A stretch of DNA of 64,000 nucleotides, taken from assembly GCF_002150005.2 (NCBI RefSeq), contig NZ_MSPP01000001.1:372001-436000 (forward strand), in the 5' to 3' direction. The stretch comes from Marivivens niveibacter. Its GTDB lineage: Bacteria > Pseudomonadota > Alphaproteobacteria > Rhodobacterales > Rhodobacteraceae. The position numbers were made by a program, and so were the translations under genes. Shown piece after piece: positions 54,213 to 62,721 of this stretch (position 1 is its first letter; each line of letters starts with the position of its first letter). Below the pieces are notes generated by a model. The model ran no database searches, had not been told where the DNA came from, and saw only the letters and a list, made by a program, of their open reading frames with translations.

Positions 54213-54455
54213 ATGCAGACCCGCAATAAATTTCTGGACGATATGTCCCAATTGATGACCAACGCGATGGGCGTCGCCCAAGGTGCCAAGGATGAGGCGC
54301 AAAACGCGATGAAATCCATGTTGGATCGTTGGCTGGCCGACCGCGATTTCGTAACGCGCGAAGAATTTGACGCTGTCCGCGCAATGGCCCAGAAAGCCCG
54401 CGAAGAGAACGAGGCGCTCAAGGCGCGGCTCGACGCTCTCGAAGCCGATAAATAA
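54213..54455 (+). CDS. UbiK/BMFP family accessory factor
   Basis: An 80-residue protein: FLDDMSQLMTNAMGVAQGAKDEAQNAMKSMLDRWLADRDFVTREEFDAVRAMAQKAREENEALKARLDALE. The amphipathic first half, the DFVTREEFD centre and the C-terminal coiled coil are typical of the YqiC/BMFP family; UbiK assists ubiquinone synthesis. It is divergent from lgt. Confidence 0.88.
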   Translation: MQTRNKFLDDMSQLMTNAMGVAQGAKDEAQNAMKSMLDRWLADRDFVTREEFDAVRAMAQKAREENEALKARLDALEADK

Positions 54456-54462
54456 TTTCCCG

Positions 54463-54488
54463 CGCCGTCCGATCTGGGCGGCGTTTTT
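54463..54488 (+). terminator. Terminator after the UbiK-like gene
   Basis: CGCCGTCC and GGGCGGCG pair (one G-T pair) around five bases, followed by five T. Confidence 0.85.
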
Positions 54489-54500
54489 ACATGGCGCATC

Positions 54501-55547
54501 ATGTCAATGACTTCCTCTAAACCCGCTTTGCGGTACTTTACGCTTGCCTTTGCTGTGACCGCGGGCGGTTTAGTTCTATCTGCCTTTTTGGGGTGGTCCG
54601 TTCACCGCACTGTCAGCGGTATGTTGAACGTGTTGTTCATCACGGCGGTTCTGTCTGTCCTTGAAATATCGCTGTCCTTCGACAATGCGATCGTGAACGC
54701 CAACAAACTGCGGGATATGTCCCACAAATGGCAGCAGAGGTTTTTGACGTGGGGCATTTTGATCGCTGTCTTTGGTATGCGCATTGTTTTCCCGCTGGCA
54801 GTGGTCTGCATCGCCGCGAAAATCGGCCCTTGGGCGGCAATCGAACTGGCTTGGGCCCGCCCCGAACAATACGCCCACATAATGGAGGGCGCCCGCATCC
54901 CGATCAGCGCCTTTGGCGGCACGTTCCTGATGATGGTCGCGCTGTCCTATTTCTTTGACCCCGACAAAGATGTGAACTGGCTGCCCGGTGTTGAACGCCT
55001 GATGGTCAAAGTCGCGGGGGCGAAGCTGCTGGTCGTCACCATCGTGATCGGTGTGATTACCATCCTGTCGAACCTTTTCGATGACCGCACAGGGATCGTG
55101 TTCCTGCAATCGGCGATCTGGGGGCTGCTGACGTTCTTGTTGGTCGATGTTCTGGGGCAATATCTGGACAATCACGCCGGCAAAAAAGCCGTCGGTCAGG
55201 CCGGTCTGGGCGCGTTTTTGTACCTAGAGGTACTGGACGCATCGTTCAGTTTCGATGGCGTGATCGGAGCTTTCGCTTTGACACAGAACCTGTTCATTAT
55301 CGCGATTGGTCTAGGCATCGGCGCGATGTACGTACGTTCGATGACGATCATGCTGGTCGAAAAAGGCACTTTGAACGAATTCAAATACCTTGAAAACGGT
55401 GCGTTCTGGTCGATCCTTGTTTTGGCTTTGGTCATGTTCGCCCACGTCGAATTCCACGTGCCAGAGGCTTTCACTGGCCTGATCGGCGCCGTTCTAATCG
55501 GCGCGTCGTTCTGGGCATCACTGCAGGCGAATAAACATGAAGCCTGA
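54501..55547 (+). CDS. DUF475 (TerC-like) integral membrane protein
   Basis: A 348-residue membrane protein with about nine helices. Acidic, metal-binding-like motifs repeat in the two halves: LEISLSFDNAIVNAN and LEVLDASFSFDGVIGAFAL. These E/D-x-S-x-D-N motifs are those of the TerC/Alx superfamily, some members of which export manganese. Substrate here is unknown. ATG 54501 or 54507 may be the start. It overlaps the TusA-like gene by 11 bp. Confidence 0.88.
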   Translation: MSMTSSKPALRYFTLAFAVTAGGLVLSAFLGWSVHRTVSGMLNVLFITAVLSVLEISLSFDNAIVNANKLRDMSHKWQQRFLTWGILIAVFGMRIVFPLAVVCIAAKIGPWAAIELAWARPEQYAHIMEGARIPISAFGGTFLMMVALSYFFDPDKDVNWLPGVERLMVKVAGAKLLVVTIVIGVITILSNLFDDRTGIVFLQSAIWGLLTFLLVDVLGQYLDNHAGKKAVGQAGLGAFLYLEVLDASFSFDGVIGAFALTQNLFIIAIGLGIGAMYVRSMTIMLVEKGTLNEFKYLENGAFWSILVLALVMFAHVEFHVPEAFTGLIGAVLIGASFWASLQANKHEA

Positions 55548-55764
55548 TCGGATTGTAGATGCCATTGGCCTTTTGTGCCCGCTGCCCGTTTTGCGCGCGC
55601 GAAAGGTGCTGAACGACATGGCGGTGGGGGAAATCCTGCAAATCACCGCAACCGACGCGATGGCTCAAATCGATATGCCTTCATTCTGCCGCGAAGCAGG
55701 CCATGAACTACTGTCATGTACGGACACGGATCAGGGGCAGGTCTACCTAATCCGCCGCGGCTAA
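55537..55764 (+). CDS. TusA family sulfurtransferase
   Basis: A 75-residue protein with the CPxP motif in DAIGLLCPLPVLRARKVLNDMAVGEILQITATD and ending SCREAGHELL-type sequence. TusA-like proteins carry persulfide sulfur for tRNA thiolation or molybdenum cofactor enzymes. The mobA and DUF2478 neighbours hint at the molybdenum role. It overlaps mobA tail-to-tail by 18 bp. Confidence 0.9.
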   Translation: MKPDRIVDAIGLLCPLPVLRARKVLNDMAVGEILQITATDAMAQIDMPSFCREAGHELLSCTDTDQGQVYLIRRG

Positions 55765-56298
55765 ATCCTCGGGGGTGTTGAAATTGCGGAAATAGTCGCC
55801 CTCGAACCGCACCTCGGTCGCGCCGACGGCGCTGGCCCATTTCATCACGCGGCGATCCCCCGCGATTAACCGTTCGGCCAAATTCGCCGCTAAATCGGTT
55901 GGCCAAATGCCTATCGTCGGATGCGCCCGCCATTCATCACCCTGATACGACGCTGCATATGCTGGCCCTGTCCCCAAGCGCGCCGTCAGATCGCGCGGCA
56001 GGCGGATGGTGTCACCCGCAACCACCAGCACGTGCCGCGCCTGCGATGCCCATTGCATCGCAGTGTGAATGCCTGACAATGGCCCGCAATCGGCAATCGT
56101 ATCAGGCACGACCTGCAATCCAAAACGGTCCCATTGCGGCCCGTGTTGCGCATTTATCGCGATGGGCCCCGCCATGCCGCGCAGATCGTCCAGAACCCAA
56201 TCAATCAAATCCCGCCCGCGCCATTCCAGCAGCGGTTTATCCCCGCCGCCCATTCGGGTTGCGCTGCCACCGGCAAGGATCATGGCGGGTAGGGTCAT
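55747..56298 (-). CDS. mobA: Molybdenum cofactor guanylyltransferase
   Basis: A 183-residue nucleotidyltransferase that adds GMP to molybdopterin. The N-terminal GTP-binding motif is MILAGGSATRMGGGDKPLLEW; DCGPLSGIHTAMQW and VVAGDTIRLP (usually ..GDTPFLP) follow. Start 56298 has GGAAAG upstream. It is divergent from the DUF2478 gene. Confidence 0.92.
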   Translation of the reverse strand: MTLPAMILAGGSATRMGGGDKPLLEWRGRDLIDWVLDDLRGMAGPIAINAQHGPQWDRFGLQVVPDTIADCGPLSGIHTAMQWASQARHVLVVAGDTIRLPRDLTARLGTGPAYAASYQGDEWRAHPTIGIWPTDLAANLAERLIAGDRRVMKWASAVGATEVRFEGDYFRNFNTPEDLAAAD

Positions 56299-56359
56299 CT
56301 TTGGCTTTCCAAATCGGTTTTGCGCTGGCATCGTGCCGCATGTATGCGAAAGGGACAAT

Positions 56360-56860
56360 ATGCTCGGCTACGTCATTGCAACGAAAACAGTCACCGCCAA
56401 CCCGACTCTTGTTCATGTCGCGCAAGAGCTGACAGGCGATGGCGTGCGCGTTGCGGGGGCTTGCCAGATCAATGACGACCCTCAAGACGGATCGCCCTAT
56501 CATATGGATCTGCATATAATCCCGTCGGGGCAGATCATTCGCATCAGTCAGGACCTTGGGCCGCTTTCTTCTGGTTGCCGTTTGGATGCCAGCGCATTGG
56601 AAGAGGCCGTTGGCATCGCTCAGTCGTCACTGGATGGCGCTACATTCCTGCTGGCTAATAAGTTCGGCAAACAAGAGGCCGATGGCCGCGGGTTCCGCCC
56701 CATTGTGGCCGAAGCACTGGCCCGCGATATCCCCGTTCTGATGGCGGTGCGTGATGAAACACTGCCTGCGTTTCACGAATTCACCGGCGGTATTGGCGAA
56801 GAGCTACCAAACGATCCTGCGGCGGTCCTAGATTGGGCCCGCCGCATTATTCGCGGTTAA
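56360..56860 (+). CDS. DUF2478 family protein
   Basis: A 166-residue protein: MLGYVIATKTVTANPTLVHVAQELTGDGVRVAGACQIN, then SQDLGPLSSGCRLDASALEEAV, LLANKFGKQEADGRGF and EALARDIPVLMAVRDETLPAFHEFTGG. The LGP-S-GCRLD and NKFGK-EA-G-G motifs define DUF2478, a predicted nucleotide-binding family often found beside molybdate genes. Position next to mobA supports this link. AAAGGGAC precedes the ATG. Its 3' end overlaps potI tail-to-tail by 4 bp. Confidence 0.88.
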   Translation: MLGYVIATKTVTANPTLVHVAQELTGDGVRVAGACQINDDPQDGSPYHMDLHIIPSGQIIRISQDLGPLSSGCRLDASALEEAVGIAQSSLDGATFLLANKFGKQEADGRGFRPIVAEALARDIPVLMAVRDETLPAFHEFTGGIGEELPNDPAAVLDWARRIIRG

Positions 56861-57666
56861 CCCGCCATTTTTTCATCGCGCAAACGTTGGGCAATCTGAC
56901 GTTTGTTGATGACGGAAAACGTGATGACGCCAATTGTCACGATACCGATCATGATGGTCGAAAGCGCATTGATTTCAGGCGAAACGCCCAAACGCACAGC
57001 CGAAAAAATCTTGATCGGCAGGGTTGTTGCGCCTGGACCCGTAACAAAAGACGCGATCACCAGATCGTCCAGTGACAGGGTAAACGCCAGCAACCAACCC
57101 GACAAAACCGCAGGGAAAATGATTGGCAATGTCACCGATTTGAACGTGTCGAACGCGGTTGCGCCTAGATCAGCGGCGGCTTCTTCAATCGAACGGTCGA
57201 ACGACATCAGGCGCGATGACACTACGACGGATACGTAACACATCGCGAATGTGGTGTGCGCGAGGATCACGGTCGTCATGCCCATGCTGCTGAACATGGT
57301 TTTGAACAGCAGCAACAGCGATAGACCCAAAATCACGTCTGGCATCACCAACGGCGCATAGGCCATCCCTGCAAACAACGTGCGGCCCATAAACCGTCCG
57401 CCGCGTACCAGAACATACCCCGCCAACGTGCCCAGCACAGTAGCTAGGGTGGCTGTCGCAACGGCCACGCGCAGGGTTACCCATGCTGCATCCAGAAACG
57501 CTTCGTTCGATAACAGTTCACCGTACCATTTCGTGGAAAACCCCGCCCATACGGTGACCAACCGGCCTCCGTTGAACGAATAGGCGATCAGCACCAGCAT
57601 GGGGATGTACAAAAACGCAAACCCCAAAGTCAGCGACGTGATATTGAACCAACTTGGCTTTTTCAT
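56857..57666 (-). CDS. potI: Polyamine ABC transporter, permease (PotI/PotC type)
   Basis: A 269-residue membrane protein with six helices and the coupling motif EEAAADLGATAFDTFKSVTLPIIFPAVLSG. Its start overlaps the preceding permease as ATGA. Together with the next genes it makes a spermidine/putrescine-type importer; the aminotransferase across the promoter region points to putrescine. Confidence 0.9.
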   Translation of the reverse strand: MKKPSWFNITSLTLGFAFLYIPMLVLIAYSFNGGRLVTVWAGFSTKWYGELLSNEAFLDAAWVTLRVAVATATLATVLGTLAGYVLVRGGRFMGRTLFAGMAYAPLVMPDVILGLSLLLLFKTMFSSMGMTTVILAHTTFAMCYVSVVVSSRLMSFDRSIEEAAADLGATAFDTFKSVTLPIIFPAVLSGWLLAFTLSLDDLVIASFVTGPGATTLPIKIFSAVRLGVSPEINALSTIMIGIVTIGVITFSVINKRQIAQRLRDEKMAG

Positions 57667-58559
57667 TGGTCCGCCTCCATCTGTTTTTGCTGGTTGCGTT
57701 GAAACAGGATGATCGGAACGATCAAGATCATAAGCAGAACTACAGCCACCGCCGACGCCAATGGCCAGTCGCGGTTGGCAAAGAATTCGTCCCACAGGAC
57801 CTTACCAATCATTAGCGTATCCGAACCGCCCAATAGCGATGGGATCACGAATTCACCCAAGGCTGGGATAAAGACCAGAAAACAGCCTGCAATCACGCCC
57901 GGCAGGGATAGCGGCGCGGTGATCAGCCAGAACGCTTGGGCACGGGTAGAGCCCAAATCCTCGGCCGCTTCGATCAGGGACATGTCCAGTTTTTCCAGCG
58001 TCGAATAGATCGGCAGGATCATGAACGGCAGATAGGTGTAAACGATGCCGATATAGACCGCGATATTGGTGTTCAGGATGGTCAGAGGTTCATCAATAAT
58101 GCCGATCCACATCAGCACCATGTTTAGGAAACCTTCTTTCCCTAGAATACCGACCCACGCGTATACGCGGATCAGGAACGACGTCCAGAACGGCAGGATG
58201 ACCAGCATCATCAGGGTAGGGCGCCATTGTTCAGGCGCGCGGGCCATTCCGTAGGCCATCGGAAACGCGACCAGCAATGTCAGCATCGTCGAAATAACCG
58301 CGATCTTTAGCGACGATAGATAGGCCGTGTAATACAGCGGATCGAGCGTCAGGAAGGTGAAGTTGTCGAAATCCAACTGCCCAAAGAACGATTTGATCCC
58401 CGCCCAGCCGCTAGATGGGTCCAGCGTCGGAGTATAAGGCGGAATGGCAATCGCAGGGTCAGACAGCGATAGTTTCAGGACGACGATAAACGGGACCAGA
58501 AAAAACAGCAGCAGCCATGAAAAAGGTATGGCGATCAGGATGAAACGGCGCAGGGTCAT
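57663..58559 (-). CDS. potH: Polyamine ABC transporter, permease (PotH/PotB type)
   Basis: A 298-residue membrane protein: LLLFFLVPFIVVLKLSLSDPAIAIPPYTP, a large periplasmic loop, and the coupling motif EAAEDLGSTRAQAFWLITAPLSLPGVIAG. It begins 3 bp after the ATPase gene and overlaps potI. Confidence 0.9.
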   Translation of the reverse strand: MTLRRFILIAIPFSWLLLFFLVPFIVVLKLSLSDPAIAIPPYTPTLDPSSGWAGIKSFFGQLDFDNFTFLTLDPLYYTAYLSSLKIAVISTMLTLLVAFPMAYGMARAPEQWRPTLMMLVILPFWTSFLIRVYAWVGILGKEGFLNMVLMWIGIIDEPLTILNTNIAVYIGIVYTYLPFMILPIYSTLEKLDMSLIEAAEDLGSTRAQAFWLITAPLSLPGVIAGCFLVFIPALGEFVIPSLLGGSDTLMIGKVLWDEFFANRDWPLASAVAVVLLMILIVPIILFQRNQQKQMEADQ

Positions 58560-58562
58560 GGT

Positions 58563-59711
58563 TTACTCCGTCAGGACGACGCCGGCGGTGTCGGTCCATG
58601 ATAGCCAAACTTCGTCCTCCCACGTGAAATCACGGCGGGCCAAACGGCGCGAGTTGGTCATCAGCGCGCTGACCAATTGCCCAGACGGCAGGCGCACGTG
58701 ATAGGTGGATACGTTGCCCAGATAACCGATGTCTTCGACCTTGCCTTTGACGTGGTTGGCGCGGTCCGCCAAAGGTTCACGATCGACCGAGATTTTTTCG
58801 GGGCGCACCGCATAGGATACGCGTTGTCCATCAGTGATCGGTTTGTCTGTCACCGCGTGGATCGGATCGACGCCTTCGGCAAAATGGACATCAACCTTTT
58901 CGCCGCTGACGGATGCGTTGCCTTCGATGATGTTAACGTCACCGATGAAATCGGCCACATAGACGCTGTTCGGCGCCTCATATATCCCTGCGGGGGTATC
59001 GACCTGAATCATTTTGCCCGCGTCCATAACGGCGACGCGCGATGCGACGGTCATTGCCTCTTCTTGGTCGTGGGTGACGATGACGAATGTGGTGCCCGTC
59101 TTTTCCTGAATGTCCATCAGTTCGAACTGAGTGTCATTGCGCAGCTTTTTATCCAGCGCGCCCAATGGTTCATCCAGAAGCAACAGTTTCGGCGCTTTGG
59201 CCAGCGAACGGGCCAGCGCAACGCGTTGACGCTGACCGCCTGAAATTTGGTGCGGTTTGCGTTTCGCGAATTTTTCCATGCGGGTCAGGCGCAGCATTTC
59301 CGCCACGCGGTCGCCAATCTGGTCTTTGGGCATATCGCTGCGTTTCAGGCCAAAGGCGATGTTTTCCCAAACCGACAAATGCGGGAACAGCGCATAGGAC
59401 TGGAACATCATGTTCACGGGGCGCTGGTTTGGCGGGACAGGCACAATGTTTTTGCCGCCCAACAGAATCTCCCCGTGGGTCGGATTTTCAAACCCTGCCA
59501 GCATCCGCATCAACGTGGTTTTGCCGCAGCCAGATGGCCCAAGCAGCGCAAAGAATTCGCGTTCATAAATGTTGATCGTCAAATCATCGACGGCGGTAAA
59601 ATCGCCGAATTGTTTGGTCACATTTTTAAACTGGATCAGCGGCTGTGCGGTCGGGTCAGTCCACGGTGCGAAAACGGTCTGGGCTGACGCGGGACGGGTC
59701 GGTTGGGCCAT
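58563..59711 (-). CDS. potG: Polyamine ABC transporter, ATP-binding protein (PotG/PotA type)
   Basis: A 382-residue ATPase: Walker A LGPSGCGKTT (about residue 58), PVNMMFQSYALFPHLSVWENIAFGL, signature ISGGQRQRVALARSL, Walker B LLLLDEPLGALDKKLR and a C-terminal TOBE domain from about residue 290. A strong hairpin separates it from potF upstream. Confidence 0.93.
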   Translation of the reverse strand: MAQPTRPASAQTVFAPWTDPTAQPLIQFKNVTKQFGDFTAVDDLTINIYEREFFALLGPSGCGKTTLMRMLAGFENPTHGEILLGGKNIVPVPPNQRPVNMMFQSYALFPHLSVWENIAFGLKRSDMPKDQIGDRVAEMLRLTRMEKFAKRKPHQISGGQRQRVALARSLAKAPKLLLLDEPLGALDKKLRNDTQFELMDIQEKTGTTFVIVTHDQEEAMTVASRVAVMDAGKMIQVDTPAGIYEAPNSVYVADFIGDVNIIEGNASVSGEKVDVHFAEGVDPIHAVTDKPITDGQRVSYAVRPEKISVDREPLADRANHVKGKVEDIGYLGNVSTYHVRLPSGQLVSALMTNSRRLARRDFTWEDEVWLSWTDTAGVVLTE

Positions 59712-59736
59712 GAAAATGTCCTGTAGAAAATAATGT

Positions 59737-59763
59737 GCCCCGCGCGATCTGGTCGCGCGGGGC
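59737..59763 (-). terminator. Hairpin between potF and potG
   Basis: GCCCCGCGCGA and TCGCGCGGGGC form an 11-bp perfect stem around five bases, with no strong T run after it in the transcript direction. It probably acts as an RNA stabiliser or attenuator that keeps potF mRNA in excess. Confidence 0.7.
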
Positions 59764-59779
59764 TAATAGTTAGGCCGAA

Positions 59780-60865
59780 TTAGACGCCGGATTTAACCTT
59801 GGTCCACAGGCGTGTGAGCAGGCGCTGCTCTGCTGGGCCGAATGGGGTGACTGTGTACAGCTCTTCTAGGGTATCTGCATCTGGGTAGATTGCAGTATCG
59901 CCGCTGACATCTTCGATCAGGAATTCCTGAGACGCTAGGTTGCCGTTTGCGTAATAAACATAGTTCGACGCAGCAGCCATGTTTTCAGCATCCATGATAA
60001 AGTTCAGGAATGCGTGCGCGCCTTCGGGGTTCGGCGCATCAACAGGAATTGCCATTTGGTCGAACCACATTAGCGACCCCTCAACTGGGGCGTTGTAGGC
60101 GATTTCGATGCCGTTATCGGCTTCCCATGCACGGTCGCGCGCTTGCAGAACGTCACCCGACCAACCGACAGCCACACAGATTTCGCCGTTCGCCAATGCG
60201 TTGATGTATTCGGACGAATGGAATTTCTGGATGTAAGGGCGGATCGCCATCAGAACTTCTTCTGCTTTGGCGAGCGATTCAGGGTCTTTGGCGTCTGGGT
60301 CCAGACCGGCATAAGCCAGCGCCGCTGGGATGATCTCGGTTGGTGCGTCCAGCAATTGAATGCCGCACTCTGCCAGTTTTTCCGCATTGGCAGGATCGAA
60401 AATCAGCGAAAGGCTGTTGATCGGGGCGTCTTCGCCCAGAATTTCGGCCACTTTGCCAGTGTTCACGCCGATACCTGTGGTGCCCCACATGTAGTTGATC
60501 GAATAGGCGTTGTCAGGGTCGTAGGTCGCGGTGCGTGCCTCGATATCGGCCCACATGTTTTCGATGTTCGGCAGTTGCGATTTATCCAGCGGCTGGAATG
60601 CGCCTGCTGTGATCTGACGCTGAAGGAAGGTGCCAGTAGGAACAACAATGTCGTAACCCGAACCGCCAGCCAGCATTTTGGTTTCCAACACTTCGTTCGA
60701 ATCGAACACGTCATAGATCAGTTCGTAACCCGTCTCTTCTTCGAATTGGGTCAGCAGTTCTTCGTCGATATAGTCCGACCAGTTATAAACGCGGACTTCT
60801 TCGGCGGATGCGGTCGATGCGATGATCGCTGCAGCAGCCGTCATAGGTAGCCAGATGTGTTTCAT
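59780..60865 (-). CDS. potF: Polyamine ABC transporter, periplasmic binding protein (PotF/PotD type)
   Basis: A 361-residue binding protein. The signal peptide MKHIWLPMTAAAAIIASTASA precedes EEVRVYNWSDYIDEELLTQFEEETGYELIYDVFDSNE, the PotD/PotF opening with its NWSDYI motif. Start 60865 has GGGAG upstream. The aromatic and acidic residues for polyamine binding appear in YNWSDYI and GWSGDVLQA. First gene of potF-potG-potH-potI. Confidence 0.93.
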   Translation of the reverse strand: MKHIWLPMTAAAAIIASTASAEEVRVYNWSDYIDEELLTQFEEETGYELIYDVFDSNEVLETKMLAGGSGYDIVVPTGTFLQRQITAGAFQPLDKSQLPNIENMWADIEARTATYDPDNAYSINYMWGTTGIGVNTGKVAEILGEDAPINSLSLIFDPANAEKLAECGIQLLDAPTEIIPAALAYAGLDPDAKDPESLAKAEEVLMAIRPYIQKFHSSEYINALANGEICVAVGWSGDVLQARDRAWEADNGIEIAYNAPVEGSLMWFDQMAIPVDAPNPEGAHAFLNFIMDAENMAAASNYVYYANGNLASQEFLIEDVSGDTAIYPDADTLEELYTVTPFGPAEQRLLTRLWTKVKSGV

Positions 60866-60906
60866 TATATACTCCCAAGTTGGACGCCCTTTTTGTGGGC
60901 TTTTTC

Positions 60907-60925
60907 CTAATTTGATCAAAATTAG
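60907..60925. promoter_or_regulatory. Palindromic operator upstream of potF
   Basis: CTAATTTGATCAAAATTAG has 7-bp arms around a 5-base centre, 42 bp upstream of the potF start. Its 14-bp core AATTTGATCAAAAT recurs exactly at 61214-61227. Confidence 0.6.
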
Positions 60926-61020
60926 CCTAGCCTGCAAGTTTTCTGTCGTGCAGGGCCCGAATTCATCCCGCCACGTTGTGACGAAAAAAACAAGGAGCGG
61001 TGATGAAATGTTTTGCACAT

Positions 61021-61151
61021 TGCGGGTAGTTGGCTGAAAAAACGGGCGTTTATAGCCTTGGTTTCCTATCGCGATGCGGATTTTGAAAGCTTTGTTTTAC
61101 AATGGAATCTTTGGATCGTTTGGCGCGAAATTGCACAGCGTGCGGGTAGTT
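61021..61151. repeat. Direct repeat TGCGGGTAGTT
   Basis: TGCGGGTAGTT at 61021-61031 and 61141-61151, exactly 120 bp apart; TTGCACA starts at 61013 and 61131, just before each copy. The DNA between the copies is not otherwise alike. Confidence 0.6.
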
Positions 61152-61213
61152 TGTTCAAAATTCAGTAAAATTTATGGCGAATCTTTAAACGCGCGTGGGT
61201 AGGGAAAATTGGC

Positions 61214-61227
61214 AATTTGATCAAAAT
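61214..61227. promoter_or_regulatory. Second copy of the operator, upstream of the aminotransferase
   Basis: AATTTGATCAAAAT, identical to 60909-60922, 103 bp upstream of the aminotransferase start. Confidence 0.55.
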
Positions 61228-61329
61228 CCCTTGACCCTGTTTCTGGCCATTCCTATGGTCCAAGGTGAACCGCAGTCGAACGCTGCGGAGTTTCCCATTT
61301 TTCAGGCGACCACACGTCCGGAGGCCGAC

Positions 61330-62721
61330 ATGACCCTAATCAGTACCCAAACCCCAACTGCCGAATTGCAAGCGCTGGATAGCGCCCACCACATGCACCC
61401 ATTTACCCAAGGCGCTGGCCTTGCTGAAAAAGGCGCGCGCGTGATCACCCGCGCTGAAGGTGTTTGGCTGACCGATAGCGAAGGTCACCGCATTCTGGAC
61501 GCCATGGCTGGTCTGTGGTGCGTGAACATCGGTTATGGTCACGATAGCCTGGCCGAGGTCGCAGCCCAGCAGATGAAAGAGCTGCCTTACTACAACACGT
61601 TCTTTCAAACGACCCACGTGCCAGTCATCCAACTGGCGAATAAACTGGCCGAAATCGCGCCGGGTGATCTGAACCACGTGTTCTTTGCGAACTCTGGTTC
61701 CGAAGCGAACGATACAAATCTGCGCATGGTCCGCGCTTATTGGCACGCCAAGGGCGAACCAGATCGTCAGGTCGTGATCAGCCGTAAAAACGCCTACCAT
61801 GGATCGACCATGGCGGGCATGAGCCTTGGCGGTATGGCGGGCATGCATTCGCAGGGCGGCATCATTCAGGGCATCCACCACATCAACCAGCCGAACTACT
61901 GGTTGGAAGGTGGCGATATGACCCCAGAAGAATTCGGTCTGGCCCGTGCCCGCGAATTGGAAGACGCCATCTTGGAAATCGGCCCAGAAAAGGTTGCCGC
62001 ATTTATTGGTGAACCCGTGCAGGGTGCAGGCGGCGTGATCGTTGCACCTGACACCTATTGGCCTGAAGTCCAGCGTATTATCGACAAATACGGCATCCTG
62101 TTCATCTCGGACGAGGTGATCTGCGGTTTCGGCCGCACAGGTAACTGGTTTGGTTTCGAATACTACGGCACCAAACCTGACATCATCACCACGGCTAAGG
62201 GTTTGTCATCTGGCTATATCCCGATCGCTGCTTCGATTGTGTCGGACAAGGTCGCGTCGGTCATCGACACCGTAGAATTCAACCACGGCTATACCTATTC
62301 GGGTCACCCTGTGGCGGCGGCTGTTGCGCTGGAAAACCTGCGCATCATGGAAGACATGAATCTGGTCGATTACGTGAAAAACGACATCGCGCCTTATCTG
62401 GCTGAACAGTGGCACGCGCTGGGCGATCACCCGATGGTGGGCGATACGAAAATCGTTGGTATGATGGCGTCGCTGGCGCTGACCCCGAACAAAGACACCC
62501 GCGCAGTGTTCAAATCGCCAGCAGGCACCATCGGTTACATGACCCGCGAATGCTGTTTCGGCAACGACCTGATCATGCGCCACGTGGGCGACCGTATGGT
62601 TGTATCGCCTCCGTTGGTTATCACCCGCGACGAAGTCGATGAACTGATCAAACGCGCTCGCAAATCGCTGGACGAAGCGTATGAGAAAATCAAAGCAGCC
62701 GGATTGTTCGAGGCTGCATAA
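61330..62721 (+). CDS. spuC: Putrescine (polyamine)-pyruvate aminotransferase, class III
   Basis: A 463-residue PLP enzyme: HMHPFTQGAGLAEKGARVITRAEGVWLTDSEGHRILDAMAGLWCVNIGYG, FFANSGSEANDTNLRMVR, cofactor Asp in ILFISDEVICGFGRTG and the Schiff-base Lys in ITTAKGLSSGYIPIAA. It matches the SpuC type of omega-aminotransferases. It is divergent from the polyamine importer and coupled (TAATG) to an oxidoreductase. GGAGG stands before ATG 61330; an earlier ATG at 61195 has no support. Confidence 0.88.
   Translation: MTLISTQTPTAELQALDSAHHMHPFTQGAGLAEKGARVITRAEGVWLTDSEGHRILDAMAGLWCVNIGYGHDSLAEVAAQQMKELPYYNTFFQTTHVPVIQLANKLAEIAPGDLNHVFFANSGSEANDTNLRMVRAYWHAKGEPDRQVVISRKNAYHGSTMAGMSLGGMAGMHSQGGIIQGIHHINQPNYWLEGGDMTPEEFGLARARELEDAILEIGPEKVAAFIGEPVQGAGGVIVAPDTYWPEVQRIIDKYGILFISDEVICGFGRTGNWFGFEYYGTKPDIITTAKGLSSGYIPIAASIVSDKVASVIDTVEFNHGYTYSGHPVAAAVALENLRIMEDMNLVDYVKNDIAPYLAEQWHALGDHPMVGDTKIVGMMASLALTPNKDTRAVFKSPAGTIGYMTRECCFGNDLIMRHVGDRMVVSPPLVITRDEVDELIKRARKSLDEAYEKIKAAGLFEAA

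Larger units (their letters stand above)
60866..61329. other. Divergent regulatory region of the polyamine module
   Basis: About 460 bp without a gene. It holds two identical 14-bp near-palindromes (60909 and 61214) and two copies of TGCGGGTAGTT (61021 and 61141), each preceded by TTGCACA. The promoters for potF and the aminotransferase must lie here. Confidence 0.65.

Noticed and set aside
60907-60925. FNR/Anr site upstream of potF
   Set aside because: FNR boxes need TTGAT-N4-ATCAA; here the halves overlap as TTGATCAA, so the spacing is wrong.
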